64,000 nucleotides of DNA. Origin: Streptomyces blattellae (GTDB taxonomy: Bacteria > Actinomycetota > Actinomycetes > Streptomycetales > Streptomycetaceae). Shown here piece after piece: positions 17,301 to 24,987 of this stretch. A program made the position numbers and the translations under genes. The stretch lies in the NCBI RefSeq assembly GCF_009709555.1, contig NZ_WJBG01000248.1, positions 25,620 to 89,619 on the forward strand, read 5' to 3'. The number at the start of each line of letters is the position of its first letter. Position 1 is the stretch's first letter. Below the pieces are notes generated by a model, which was given only the letters and a program-made list of their open reading frames with translations, had not been told where the DNA came from and ran no database searches.

Positions 17301-18282
17301 CTACGAGCGCGGCGCCTTCCGGCGTCGTCCCCGCTTCGGAAGGCGAAGTCCCGGGCACCTCGCCAAACGAACCAGCCGCGTCCGCGGGCGCCTGCCCGGC
17401 CTCCGGCCCGACCGCGCCCGCCGGAACCGCCGGAGCTGTGGGAGTCGGAGCACCGTCCGTCCCCGACACCCCACCGGAACCCGGCACTCCCTCTCCGCCG
17501 TACGACGCCTCGCCGTCCTGCGCGAACTCCGCGCCCTCCGCGCCCTCCGCGATGAGCGCGCCCTCGGCATCCTCGGCGCCCTCCACACCGTATGCACCCG
17601 CACCCATCTCTGCCTCCGCCGTCCCCGGAGCCGCCACCGCGACCGCCTCTGTGGCGAGCCGGGCTGCGGCGGCCTGGGCTGTGCCCATCGGCTCGGCGAC
17701 GGGCTCGGCTGTCGGGACAACCGTTTCCGCAGGGGAGGCCTCGGTGTGCACCGGGGCCTGTACCGTGCCCGGCGCGGGGGCGCCCCAGGGGGACGCGCTC
17801 TGGGGGGCCGTCTCGGCGAGTTGCGGGACGTCGAGGTACTCGGGACCGGTCGGGTACGGGCCGGGGCGGCCGGCGGGCGTGCCCGCGGGGCCGCGGTCGG
17901 CGAGGGAGCGGACCGGGCTGGCCGACTGGTCGGGGATCGGCGGGCCGAGGTGCAGCGGACGGCGGTGAGCGGTCGCCGCCGGGGTGGACGGCGGCGTCGG
18001 GGTGGGCAGGCGGACGCCGCCCAGGTCCACGTTGCCGCTGTCGCGGCCGGCGGTCTCGTGCGGGCCCGGTTCGTGGACGGCCTCGACGACCGGCTCCGGT
18101 GCGGGCGGCGGAACCTCGTTGCCCCATGCGCCCTGGGCGCCCGGCAGCAGCAACAGGTCTTCGTCCTCGGCGGTGGTCTCGGAGAGGTAGGTGTACGCAC
18201 CGTGCGCGGGGGCGCCCGGCTGCTCCACCATGCCTGCGTTCTCCGGCAGCCCCTCGCCCGGGACCTGGCCGGTGTCGGTCAT
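14302..18282 (-). CDS. cobT: BluB-CobT fusion with long disordered N-terminus
   Basis: 1326 residues, against about 350 for CobT alone. Residues 1 to about 750 are Ala/Pro/Glu/Gly-rich low complexity with repeats (AGQAPEGAAVPD). About 755-975 is a BluB-type nitroreductase that makes 5,6-dimethylbenzimidazole from FMNH2 (RRDVRNGF, PSVGHSQPWDF, APYSSALAVENLWLAARAEGLGVGWVSF). About 980-1326 is CobT, nicotinate-nucleotide:DMB phosphoribosyltransferase (FAADHGVHAQGVTPWPQEVT, TGEMGVANTT, TGRGAGI). One chain thus makes and activates the lower ligand of B12. Start ATG 18282 has GAGGGG at 7 bp. The N-terminus has no signal peptide. Confidence 0.9.
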   Translation of the reverse strand: MTDTGQVPGEGLPENAGMVEQPGAPAHGAYTYLSETTAEDEDLLLLPGAQGAWGNEVPPPAPEPVVEAVHEPGPHETAGRDSGNVDLGGVRLPTPTPPSTPAATAHRRPLHLGPPIPDQSASPVRSLADRGPAGTPAGRPGPYPTGPEYLDVPQLAETAPQSASPWGAPAPGTVQAPVHTEASPAETVVPTAEPVAEPMGTAQAAAARLATEAVAVAAPGTAEAEMGAGAYGVEGAEDAEGALIAEGAEGAEFAQDGEASYGGEGVPGSGGVSGTDGAPTPTAPAVPAGAVGPEAGQAPADAAGSFGEVPGTSPSEAGTTPEGAALVAEGGQAPGAGAGAGAGFAGGAGADSEAEAEAGSDAGPVAEGLSAPDAGQVPEGAAVPDAGQAPEGAAVPDAGQAPPSPVIPGAGQVAEASTAPEADPLPGTGVAPDAAQAPLTVTAPDAGHPAEVAAPAPDAGQTPVAADTLNDPDPDPDPEAVPVAETAVVPEPAHAPDAAVPEPPHAPDPAAPMTPQAPDPAVPEPVSDPAPAMSAPEPQTPESAVPFPAAPDAAQPLRPADVESPAPARHEHPVTGVHHTQGPQHAAPHVPPVETPDAVAAQAQGMAVGTPTNDAEEAQPLAAEDVAPAEPVDEQAQFEAPAAPDHGGDATVTLPVAGVSEEPVGQFVPVEGSVPTTPHLAPTPPEALQLPVDDHQEPQVVVPAPRDGDAEPAAAEPDPELVQHAEDLDTRAADLEDGTAVVPGAPEPTGPAAPAYEDTEREAVLKVMRERRDVRNGFRSDPIPHEVLLRVLEAAHTAPSVGHSQPWDFVVIRSADTRRTMHELAMRQRDAYAKSLPKGRAKQFKELKIEAILDTPVNIVVTADPTRGGRHTLGRHTQPQMAPYSSALAVENLWLAARAEGLGVGWVSFFDEREMVRTLGLPEHLEVVAYLCVGYVDEFPEEPELMQAGWSKRRPLSWVVHEETYGRRALPGEDPHDLLAETVAQIRPLDAKALGEAWERQKRMTKPAGALGMLEIISAQLSGLSRQCPPPIPEPAAVAIFAADHGVHAQGVTPWPQEVTAQMVANFLGGGAVCNAFAGQVGAEVCVVDVGVATDLPATPGLLPRKVRAGTSDMTTGPAMTREEAKQAIEVGIETARDLVAAGNKALLTGEMGVANTTASAALISVFSDTDPAEVTGRGAGINDETLARKTEVVRRAIEVHQPDPADPIGVLAAIGGFEHAAMVGLLLGGASLRTPVILDGVSAGAAALVARAIAPEVLAACIAGHRSAEPGHVAALNKLGLRPLVDLDLRLGEGTGALLALPLVQSTARAMHEVATFDSAGVTEK

Positions 18283-18650
18283 GCGTACCCCTCGCCCATC
18301 GGTTAGTGCTTCTACGACCTGCTCACCGGGGACGGCGCACCGACCGCCCCCGTAGTGAAGAACGAGCGTGCGTGCCCAGCGGCACGAACGACCCGTCGGC
18401 AAATGACGACAAAGCCATTAACTGGCATTGTCGCGGCCGTTCCCCCGTCGCGACAGCATGATCCGCGACGAGACCGCTGTGGACTGCGCCACGTTGCGCG
18501 TCCTCCGGTTCTGCCGTACCACAGCCACCCCAAAACGGGTGTGCTTTCCGGACATTGACCGACGAAGCGCCGGGTGACCGAGTGCGGTACAACGATCGGC
18601 CAGCCTACCGCGCGCAGTACGACAACAGGATCACGGGGACGGGATCGGGA
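18283..18650. other. Spacer between cobL and the cobT fusion
   Basis: 368 bp without a gene, holding the promoter and leader of the cobT fusion on the minus strand. I saw no canonical B12 box or other riboswitch consensus. Confidence 0.5.
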
Positions 18651-19865
18651 TCAGCCCGCGCGTTCCGGCAGGACCCCGCTGAGCAGGAACACCACGCTGC
18701 GTTCCTTCTCCGTCCAGGCCCGTGTGTCGAGTTCGACGGACTGCAGCAGGGCGCACGCGACCTGGTAGCCGTGTTCCGTGAGGTCGCGGCCGAGGAGTTC
18801 GGCGGCGTCGCGGGTGGCGGCGTGGGTGACGATGCGCTGCGGGCGTCGGTCGGCGACCGCGGAGACCACGACCGCTCCCCCGCCGCCGACCCGGACGACG
18901 TCCGGCTCGGGCAGGTTCTCCAGGACGTGCGGGGCGCTGCCGTGCACGACCTGCAGCTGGACGCCGTGGTGCCGGGCGGAGGACTCGGTGCGGACGCACG
19001 CTTCGAGCGCGCCGTCCACGGCGATGACCGCGGCGCCGGCCCGGGCGGACTCGACGGCGAAGGCGCCGCTGCCGCAGCCGATGTCCCATACGAGGTCGCC
19101 GACGCGCGGGCCGAGGCGGGCGAGTTGGGCCGCGCGGAGCGGTTCCAGCTCGCCTTCGCCCATGAGGCCGCCGTACGCCGCGGAGGGCAGCGTCCAGCCG
19201 CGCGGCCCGGCGGCCGGTTCGCGTCCGGCGATCCAGCCTCCGCCCTCGGCGGCGGCGGTGACGGGCCCGCCGATGACGATGACGACGTTCGGGTCCCGCC
19301 AGGTGTGGTCGGCGGCCTTGTCGGAGGTGAGGATCGTGACCCGCTCGCGTTCGGTGCCGAGTTCCTCGCAGATGACGAAGGTGCGGTGAACGCCTTCCAG
19401 GAGCAGGCCGAGTTCGGCGGGGCCGGCGCCCGGTGAGGTGAGGACGGCGACCTTGGTGTGGGCCCGGCACACATTCACCGCGCGTCGCAGGGTGCGTCGG
19501 TGTGCGACGACCACCTGGGCATCGTCCCAGGGCATCCCGGCGCGCGCGAAGGCGGCGGCGACGGAGGAAACGGCCGGTACGACCTCGACCTCCAGGCCGA
19601 ACTCGGGTGCGCGCAGCGTCCGTACGACACCGAAGAAGCCGGGGTCCCCGTCGGCGAGCACCACCGCGGTGCCGCGGTGTCCGGCGATGCGGCGGGCGGC
19701 GAGGGCGACGCTGCCTAGGCGCATCCGCTCGGCGGTGTGCGGTACCTCGGGGAGCGCGAGGTGGTGCGCGGCGCCTGCCACCAGCGTGGCCGCGCCCAGG
19801 GCCGCGCGTGCCGCGGCGGTCAGGGGCGAACCGTCCCAGCCGATCACCGTGACCCGGTCGGCCAT
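18651..19865 (-). CDS. cobL: Precorrin-6Y C5,15-methyltransferase (decarboxylating), CbiE-CbiT fusion
   Basis: 404 residues. The N-terminal half is the CbiE tetrapyrrole methylase fold (VTVIGWDGSPLT, VVLADGDPGFFG, VPAVSSVAAAFARAG). The C-terminal half is CbiT, a class I SAM methyltransferase with DIGCGSGAFAVE near residue 260. Together they methylate C5 and C15 of the corrin ring and decarboxylate an acetate side chain. ATG 19865 has GGAG about 11 bp upstream. It is separated from the cobT fusion by a 368-bp spacer, so it may be a separate transcript. Confidence 0.92.
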   Translation of the reverse strand: MADRVTVIGWDGSPLTAAARAALGAATLVAGAAHHLALPEVPHTAERMRLGSVALAARRIAGHRGTAVVLADGDPGFFGVVRTLRAPEFGLEVEVVPAVSSVAAAFARAGMPWDDAQVVVAHRRTLRRAVNVCRAHTKVAVLTSPGAGPAELGLLLEGVHRTFVICEELGTERERVTILTSDKAADHTWRDPNVVIVIGGPVTAAAEGGGWIAGREPAAGPRGWTLPSAAYGGLMGEGELEPLRAAQLARLGPRVGDLVWDIGCGSGAFAVESARAGAAVIAVDGALEACVRTESSARHHGVQLQVVHGSAPHVLENLPEPDVVRVGGGGAVVVSAVADRRPQRIVTHAATRDAAELLGRDLTEHGYQVACALLQSVELDTRAWTEKERSVVFLLSGVLPERAG

Positions 19866-19980
19866 CGTCGTCAGTCTCCAGAGGGTTTACGCAGGTCGTC
19901 AGGGTGTGGCCCGTACCCGGGCTCCGTGAGGGTACCCGGTGGCGTCGGGAGACCCGCGAGGGCGGTGGTCGCCGGCGGGT

Positions 19981-20604
19981 TCAGTTCCAGTCCGCGAACG
20001 CGGTGAATCCGCCGTCGCCGACGCCCGCGAGGTCCTCCGGCAGCAGGCTCCACACGATCACATCGGTGCGTACGTCGGCCCAGTCGCCGGTCTCGGTTCT
20101 GCTGCGGGCTATCCATGCGTTGCGCAGGACGCCCTCGCTGATGCACCCGATCTTCTGGGCGACCTGCTGGGAGGCGGTGTTGCCGGCGGCGGTGCGCAGT
20201 TCCAGCCGCTCGAACTTCTGGTCGTGGAACAGCCACTGGGCGGTGGCGAGGGCCGCCTCGGAGGCATAGCCCTCGCCGCGGGCCCAGGGGGCGATGACAT
20301 ACGCGATCTCGCTGGCGCGCACCCGCCAGTCGGTGTTCTGCAGGTGCACGATGCCGACGAGACGCTGGGTGAGGAACTCGGTGACCGCGAAGACGATCCC
20401 GCGGCCGTCGGCCCGCTCGGCGGGGGCCTGTTCGGTGACCCAGGTGCGTGCGTGGGCCTGGGTGTAGGGGTGCGGGACCGAGGTCCAGGCGGTGACCATC
20501 TCGTCGTTCATCATCTCGGCCAGGGAGTCGATGTCCAGCGCCTCGAAGGGGCGCAGCACCAACCGCTCCGTGCTGATGGAGATGTCGGGGAAGGTGCTCG
20601 TCAT
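19981..20604 (-). CDS. RimJ/RimL-type GNAT acetyltransferase
   Basis: 207 residues. ISTERLVLRPFEALD opens the fold, the acetyl-CoA loop is WARGEGYASEAALA (Q/R-x-x-G-x-G/A variant RGEGYA), and RLELRTAAGNTASQQVAQKIG is the usual end motif. This is the subfamily that acetylates protein N-termini or small amines. Start ATG 20604 has GGAG at 7 bp. It lies 115 bp past cobL on the same strand, with no functional tie visible. Confidence 0.87.
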   Translation of the reverse strand: MTSTFPDISISTERLVLRPFEALDIDSLAEMMNDEMVTAWTSVPHPYTQAHARTWVTEQAPAERADGRGIVFAVTEFLTQRLVGIVHLQNTDWRVRASEIAYVIAPWARGEGYASEAALATAQWLFHDQKFERLELRTAAGNTASQQVAQKIGCISEGVLRNAWIARSRTETGDWADVRTDVIVWSLLPEDLAGVGDGGFTAFADWN

Positions 20605-20772
20605 GCGCCGCTCCGTAACCTTCGGGAACCTGCAGGGCCTGCTGAACTGCCCAGCATGCAGCATGAAAGCACCGAACCGCACCACGGGGCCCACACCAAC
20701 CGGAGGATCGAGCGGGTGGTCTGCGGGTCGAGCGCGAGCGCTCCCCAGTGCCTGAAATCAGAGCCACCGTCC

Positions 20773-21438
20773 TTACCGGGCACCGCCGTCCACACGGCGG
20801 ACGGAGATCTCCACTCCTCCGGCGGTGACCAGCGCGGACAGGGCTGAGAGGTCGGTGACCACCAGGTCGGCGTCCAGTTCGTGGGCCTGGTGGGTCGTGG
20901 TCAGGGCCACGGTGGTCATCCCGGCGGCGCGGCCCGCCTGGAGGCCGGCCGGGGCGTCCTCGAAGACGACGCAGTGGGCCGGGTCGACTCCCAGCTCGCG
21001 GGCGGCGAGGAGGTAGGGCTCGGGGTCGGGTTTGCCGCGTGTGATGTCGTCGGCGGAGATGAGCGTCTTGGGCAGGATGCCGACGGCGTCGAGCCTGGCC
21101 TCGGCGAGCCGCCGGGTGGCCGAGGTGACGACGGCCCAGCGATCGGCCGGCAGGGAGTCGAGGAACGACTTCGTACCGGGCAGCAGGTGCGCGCCCCCGC
21201 CGGGCACGTCCTCCACCTCCAGTTCCTCGATCCGCGCGACGGCCTCCGGCACGACGTCGGCAGGCAGCAGCTCCGCGACTATCTCGACGGCCGGGCGTCC
21301 GTGCAGCTCGACCCCGCCGAACTCCTCCGTGATGCCGTACTCCTCGGCCCATCGCGCCCAGCAGCGGTCCACGGAGTCGAGGGAGGAGAGGAGGGTGCCG
21401 TCGTTGTCGAACAGCAGGGCTTGTGCGCGGATCTTCAT
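20773..21438 (-). CDS. HAD-superfamily sugar-phosphatase-like hydrolase
   Basis: 221 residues of a subfamily IA HAD enzyme: motif I FDNDGTLLSS (nucleophile Asp in DNDGT), a helical cap at about 20-90, motif II VTSAT, motif III with K in GKPDPEPYL, and motif IV VFEDAPAGLQAG. The closest characterised types are DL-glycerol-3-phosphatase and 2-deoxyglucose-6-phosphatase. The first Asp of motif I is FDND rather than FDMD, which is tolerated. ATG 21438 follows GAGGGC. It is divergent from two small membrane genes. Confidence 0.88.
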   Translation of the reverse strand: MKIRAQALLFDNDGTLLSSLDSVDRCWARWAEEYGITEEFGGVELHGRPAVEIVAELLPADVVPEAVARIEELEVEDVPGGGAHLLPGTKSFLDSLPADRWAVVTSATRRLAEARLDAVGILPKTLISADDITRGKPDPEPYLLAARELGVDPAHCVVFEDAPAGLQAGRAAGMTTVALTTTHQAHELDADLVVTDLSALSALVTAGGVEISVRRVDGGAR

Positions 21439-21507
21439 GCCCTCGACCCTACGGGGCGCTCCGGGGGCGGCGGCACCAGGCCTTTTGGGCCGTATTAGGC
21501 TCACCGC

Positions 21508-21867
21508 ATGTTTGATGCCCTGACGCTGACGACCGGTGTCGCCGCGTTGCTGCTGGCCGCGTGGTGCGGGTGGGCGGCGTACCGAGATCAGCCGACCAAG
21601 GACTGGCACTTCATCGGGATGGCCGTGGTGTCCGTGCTGGCCCTCGTCCAGCTGGTGATCGGGATCGTGCAGTTGGCGCGGGGCGAGGAGCCGGAGCAGG
21701 GGACGACGATCTTCGTCGCGTACCTGATCGGGACGCTCGCGTGCATTCCGGCGGCGGGGTTCATGTCGCTGGCGGAGCGGACGCGCTGGGGCTCCGTGAC
21801 GGTGGCGGCCGGTGGCGTGGTGCTGGCAGTTCTTGAGGTGCGGCTCTATGACATCTGGGGAGGCTGA
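21508..21867 (+). CDS. Four-helix small membrane protein
   Basis: 119 residues with four hydrophobic segments (about 6-23, 36-56, 69-85, 95-111) and short charged loops (YRDQPTKDW, ARGEEPEQ, ERTRW). It forms a two-gene operon with the next membrane gene, whose start lies 1 bp after this stop. No family recognised. Confidence 0.82.
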   Translation: MFDALTLTTGVAALLLAAWCGWAAYRDQPTKDWHFIGMAVVSVLALVQLVIGIVQLARGEEPEQGTTIFVAYLIGTLACIPAAGFMSLAERTRWGSVTVAAGGVVLAVLEVRLYDIWGG

Positions 21868-21868
21868 G

Positions 21869-22291
21869 GTGGCGGCAGCCGTGGAGGAGAAGCGGACCCG
21901 GCTGATCAGCGGACCCGGGATGCTGCTGGTCTGGCTGTACGGCGTGATGGTCGTCGGTGCCGTGTCGCGCTCGGTCGTCCAGATCTCCACGGAGTTCGAC
22001 CACGCGCCGCTCGCCTACTCGCTGTCCGCGGTGGCGGGTCTCGTGTACGGCTTCATCACGTACTCGCTGGTGCGGGGTGGGGAAACGGCCCGCAAGGTGG
22101 CGCTGGGATGCTGCGCCGCGGAGTTGCTGGGTGTGCTGACGGTCGGCACGTGGACCTTGGTCGAGCCGTCAGCGTTTCCCGATGCGACCGTGTGGTCGGA
22201 CTACGGCATGGGGTACCTCTTCATCCCCGTGCTGTTGCCCATGACCGCCATGTACTGGCTGCGGAAGTCGCCGAGCGAGCGGCCCGGCTGA
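21869..22291 (+). CDS. Small membrane protein, coupled to the preceding gene
   Basis: 140 residues. The GTG at 21869 is chosen over the in-frame ATG at 21848 because GGGGAGG lies 6-7 bp upstream and the codon sits just past the previous stop. Four hydrophobic segments are visible (GMLLVWLYGVMVVGAV, LAYSLSAVAGLVYGFITY, GCCAAELLGVLTVGTWTLV, YLFIPVLLPMTAMYWL). Function unknown; probably a heteromeric partner of the upstream protein, an inference from coupling alone. Confidence 0.8.
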   Translation: MAAAVEEKRTRLISGPGMLLVWLYGVMVVGAVSRSVVQISTEFDHAPLAYSLSAVAGLVYGFITYSLVRGGETARKVALGCCAAELLGVLTVGTWTLVEPSAFPDATVWSDYGMGYLFIPVLLPMTAMYWLRKSPSERPG

Positions 22292-22310
22292 GCGCGCCCT
22301 GGGCCGGACC

Positions 22311-22808
22311 TCAGGCCGTCGCCGCGTATGTGCCGGCCGGCTTCTCCAGGACGATCATCGGTACCCCGTCCTCGCCCTTCGACGTGCCCACCGTCTGGTA
22401 GCCCACCTTGCGGTACAAACGCAGGTTGCCCTCGCTGCGGTGGCCGGTGTGGAGGCGGAAGCGCTTGGCGCCGTGCTGCTCGGCGAGGGCGGATTCGGCG
22501 GCGCGCAGGAGCCTCGCGCCGATGCCGTGGCCCTGGAGGCGGGGGTGGACGCAGAGCTTGCCGATGGCGGCGGCGCCGTCGTCGGTGAGCGCGCCGCGGA
22601 CCGAGCCGACCACCTCGTCGCCGAGGCGGGCGACGAAGACGCAGTCCTTGGCGACCTCCTCGCGCACCGAGTCCAGCGTCTGGACGAGCGGGTCGATGCG
22701 GTAGTTGCCGTACAGCGCCGCCTCGCTCTGGAAGCAGAGGTACTGCAGCCGGAAGATCTGCTCGGTATCCTGCTCGGCCGCCACGGAGATGGTCACGCTC
22801 ATGCCCAT
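22311..22808 (-). CDS. GNAT acetyltransferase
   Basis: 165 residues. It has a single GNAT fold with VHPRLQGHGIGARLLRAAE as a textbook acetyl-CoA binding loop (QGHGIG) and a closing EGNLRLYRKVGYQ helix. ATG 22808 is preferred, with GGGAGG about 9 bp upstream; ATG 22802 is two codons later. It converges with the membrane gene pair 19 bp away. Substrate unknown. Confidence 0.88.
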   Translation of the reverse strand: MGMSVTISVAAEQDTEQIFRLQYLCFQSEAALYGNYRIDPLVQTLDSVREEVAKDCVFVARLGDEVVGSVRGALTDDGAAAIGKLCVHPRLQGHGIGARLLRAAESALAEQHGAKRFRLHTGHRSEGNLRLYRKVGYQTVGTSKGEDGVPMIVLEKPAGTYAATA

Positions 22809-22852
22809 GTGTGCACGCCTCCCGCTCACCTGTCGCCTGTTGTTCCTCGTTC

Positions 22853-23359
22853 CTATCCCCGTGCTTCGCGGGCCGCAACCTCCGGCGTGAGCAATCGACG
22901 CAGACATCCCAGACATCTGGAGCGTTCCGGGCCAAGACTGCCCTGTGAGATACCCAACTCCCCCGCGATTTCCCGGTATGTGAGGTCATTCGGGGAGAGG
23001 AGGGCTTCGAGAAGGCGGGGGCAGCGGCCGGGGAGGCGGCGCACCGCGTCGCGCAGGGCGCGGTGCCGGGCGGCGGTGAGCGCGAGGTGTTCCGGGCCGT
23101 GGTCGCCGATGTCGGCGGGTTCGGTGTCGTACGGCCGTTCGTGTCGGGTCGTACGGCGGGTGCGGCGGACCTCGGAGCGGACGGCCTGGCGGAGCCAGCG
23201 CTGGGGATCGCTCGGCGGGCCCTCCGCGTCCAGGCGCTCCAGCAGACGGAGCCAGACCGCCTGCTCCAGGTCGCCGGGCTCGGTTCCGGAGGCATGTGCC
23301 TCGGCCGAGGCCTCGGCGATGAGCAGCGGCCGAAGTGCGGTCACCAGGTCGTACGTCAT
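22853..23359 (-). CDS. Small sigma-70-like (ECF-type) factor
   Basis: 168 residues. Region 2 is short and divergent (DLEQAVWLRLLERLDAEGPPSDPQRWLRQAVRSEVRR). Region 4 is clear at the C-terminus (LRDAVRRLPGRCPRLLEALL..LTYREIAGELGISQGSLGPERSRCLGCLRRLL), with an HTH and conserved-looking cysteines (CPR, CLGC). No anti-sigma gene is adjacent. Start ATG 23359 or GTG 23368; neither has a clear ribosome site. It lies close upstream of the GNAT gene on the same strand, so the two may be co-transcribed. Confidence 0.75.
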   Translation of the reverse strand: MTYDLVTALRPLLIAEASAEAHASGTEPGDLEQAVWLRLLERLDAEGPPSDPQRWLRQAVRSEVRRTRRTTRHERPYDTEPADIGDHGPEHLALTAARHRALRDAVRRLPGRCPRLLEALLSPNDLTYREIAGELGISQGSLGPERSRCLGCLRRLLTPEVAAREARG

Positions 23360-23434
23360 ATGCGACACGACGCGGCCGCCCGAGCGGCAGGTTGCCCGGG
23401 CGGCCGGATGTCACTTCGATCGGGGCCGGAAGGC

Positions 23435-24598
23435 TCAGCCGTTGACGAAGTCCTCGCGGGCCAGCAGACCGGTGTCCGGCTGGTCGGTGAAGACGCCGTC
23501 GATACCGGTGGCGAAGTAGGCCTGGTAGGCGCCGAAGACGTCACCGTACGCGTCGGCGCCGGTGCCCTTGCGGAAGTTCGCCGGCAGGAAGGGGTTCTCG
23601 TTGCGCAGCGTCCACGGGTGCAGGATCAGGCCCGCCGCGTGGGCGTCCTCGACCAGCGTGGTCGGCCGGGTGAGGTTGCCGCTCGCGTCCCTCGGAATGA
23701 TCAGGTCGAGGGTGGGGCCGATGCCGTTCGCGTAGGAGGCGATCCACTTCAGGCCCTCGGGCTTGACGAGGTCGGCGACCGTGCGCGGGTCACCGGCCTC
23801 GACGAAGTCCCAGGGACGGGTGGTGGGGCCGGACAGCAGCACGGCGAGGGGGTTGCCGACGAGCTTGTTCAGGCGCTGGATGCTGCTCGGCTCGAAGGAC
23901 TGCAGGATGACCGGCGAGTTCTTCCGGTCCTTGCCGTACGTGCGCAGCATGTCGGCGACCCGCTCCTCCAGGCCGAGGCCCAGCTTGCGGAAGTAGGTGG
24001 GATGCTTGGTCTCGGGGTAGATCCAGACCTGCTTGCCGCGCTTGCGGGTCTGCTCGTCCTGCCACTGGAGCACCTCTTCGAAGGTGGGGATCTCCCAGCG
24101 GCCGTCGTAGAGCTTGTTGTGCGGACGGTTGTCCGGGATGCGCTCGATCGCGCGCAGCGTCTTCAGCTCGGCGAGTGTGAAGTCCTCGGTGAACCAGCCG
24201 GTTACGGAGACGCCGTCCAGGACCTTGGTGGTCTTGCGGCCCGCGAACTCGGGGTGGTCGGCGACGTCGGTGGTGCCGCCTATCTCCGGCTCGTGGCGGC
24301 AGACGATGTGCCCGTCCCTGGTGGGCACCAGGTCGCCGGCCTCGACGACGTGGGCGCCCATGTCGAGGGCCAGTTCGTACGAGCCGAAGGTGTGCTCCGG
24401 CCGGTAGCCGCTGGCGCCCCGGTGGCCGATGATCGTCGGTACCGGCAGGCTCTTCACTCCGCCGCCCCCGTGCCGTGTGCCGGCTCTCGCCGTGCCGGGC
24501 AGCCCGAGCACCGCTCCGCCCGTGCCCAGCACCGCCGCGCCGAGCACCGCCCGTCGTCCGGTCCCGCGCGCCTGCTCGTTCGACTCCTGCGCCCCCAT
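23435..24598 (-). CDS. glpQ1: Tat-exported glycerophosphodiester phosphodiesterase
   Basis: 387 residues. A twin-arginine signal (GTGRRAVLGAAVLGTGGAVLG) and an AxA-like site near residue 39 precede the GDPD TIM barrel: IIGHRGASGYRPEHT (catalytic His), VVEAGDLVPTRDGHIVCRHE (E/D metal ligands and second His), IYPETKHPTYF, LILHPWTLRNEN and TGIDGVFTDQPD. It releases glycerol-3-phosphate from phospholipid headgroup diesters outside the cell. ATG 24598 has GAGGGAGGG upstream. The symbol follows the phosphate-controlled glpQ1 I recall in this S. coelicolor position, supported by the PHO-box-like site at 24852-24895. Confidence 0.9.
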   Translation of the reverse strand: MGAQESNEQARGTGRRAVLGAAVLGTGGAVLGLPGTARAGTRHGGGGVKSLPVPTIIGHRGASGYRPEHTFGSYELALDMGAHVVEAGDLVPTRDGHIVCRHEPEIGGTTDVADHPEFAGRKTTKVLDGVSVTGWFTEDFTLAELKTLRAIERIPDNRPHNKLYDGRWEIPTFEEVLQWQDEQTRKRGKQVWIYPETKHPTYFRKLGLGLEERVADMLRTYGKDRKNSPVILQSFEPSSIQRLNKLVGNPLAVLLSGPTTRPWDFVEAGDPRTVADLVKPEGLKWIASYANGIGPTLDLIIPRDASGNLTRPTTLVEDAHAAGLILHPWTLRNENPFLPANFRKGTGADAYGDVFGAYQAYFATGIDGVFTDQPDTGLLAREDFVNG

Positions 24599-24987
24599 GA
24601 GCGCCCTCCCTCGATCGGCCCGTTGATGCGGGCCGATCGTAGGGGCGTGCGCATGACGAGCAGGAGACCGGCGTCGGAACACGGGGGTGACGCCTGACGT
24701 CGTATGGGGTCAGGCTTCTGATGGTTCGTCGGCATCGAGTGCATGGCTCCGGGTAGGCGACCGGTTGACACGGTTGAGGACCGGTCGCCCCATCGTGCGC
24801 GACTTCCGTCACATCGTTCCGGGTGGATTACCGGCGCGCATCGGGACGCCACCGCAGGTAAACCTGGGTCAACAGTGCGTAATACCTCGGTGAACCCGCG
24901 AATCCCGATGTGCACTACCCCCCGAGCCGCGAGTATCGTCCTCACCTGCACAGACTTATACCGAACCCGTTGACACCGGAGGGCCCG
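24599..24987. other. Divergent promoter region, glpQ1 / acyltransferase
   Basis: 389 bp without a gene between two divergent starts. Besides the PHO-box-like repeats it has no feature I can name. Confidence 0.5.
24852..24895 (-). promoter_or_regulatory. PHO box: four 11-nt direct-repeat units
   Basis: Read on the minus strand (toward glpQ1), 24895 to 24852 divides exactly into 11-nt units: GTTCACCGAGG, TATTACGCACT, GTTGACCCAGG, TTTACCTGCGG. Units 1, 3 and 4 match the Streptomyces PhoP repeat GTTCACC at 7, 6 and 5 of 7 positions; unit 2 is weak. Glycerophosphodiesterase genes are known PhoP targets in Streptomyces. The site lies about 255 bp before the start codon. Confidence 0.65.

Noticed and set aside
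18283..18650. Cobalamin riboswitch before cobT
   Set aside because: No B12-box-like core or matching paired elements found on either strand by eye; a covariance-model search would settle it.
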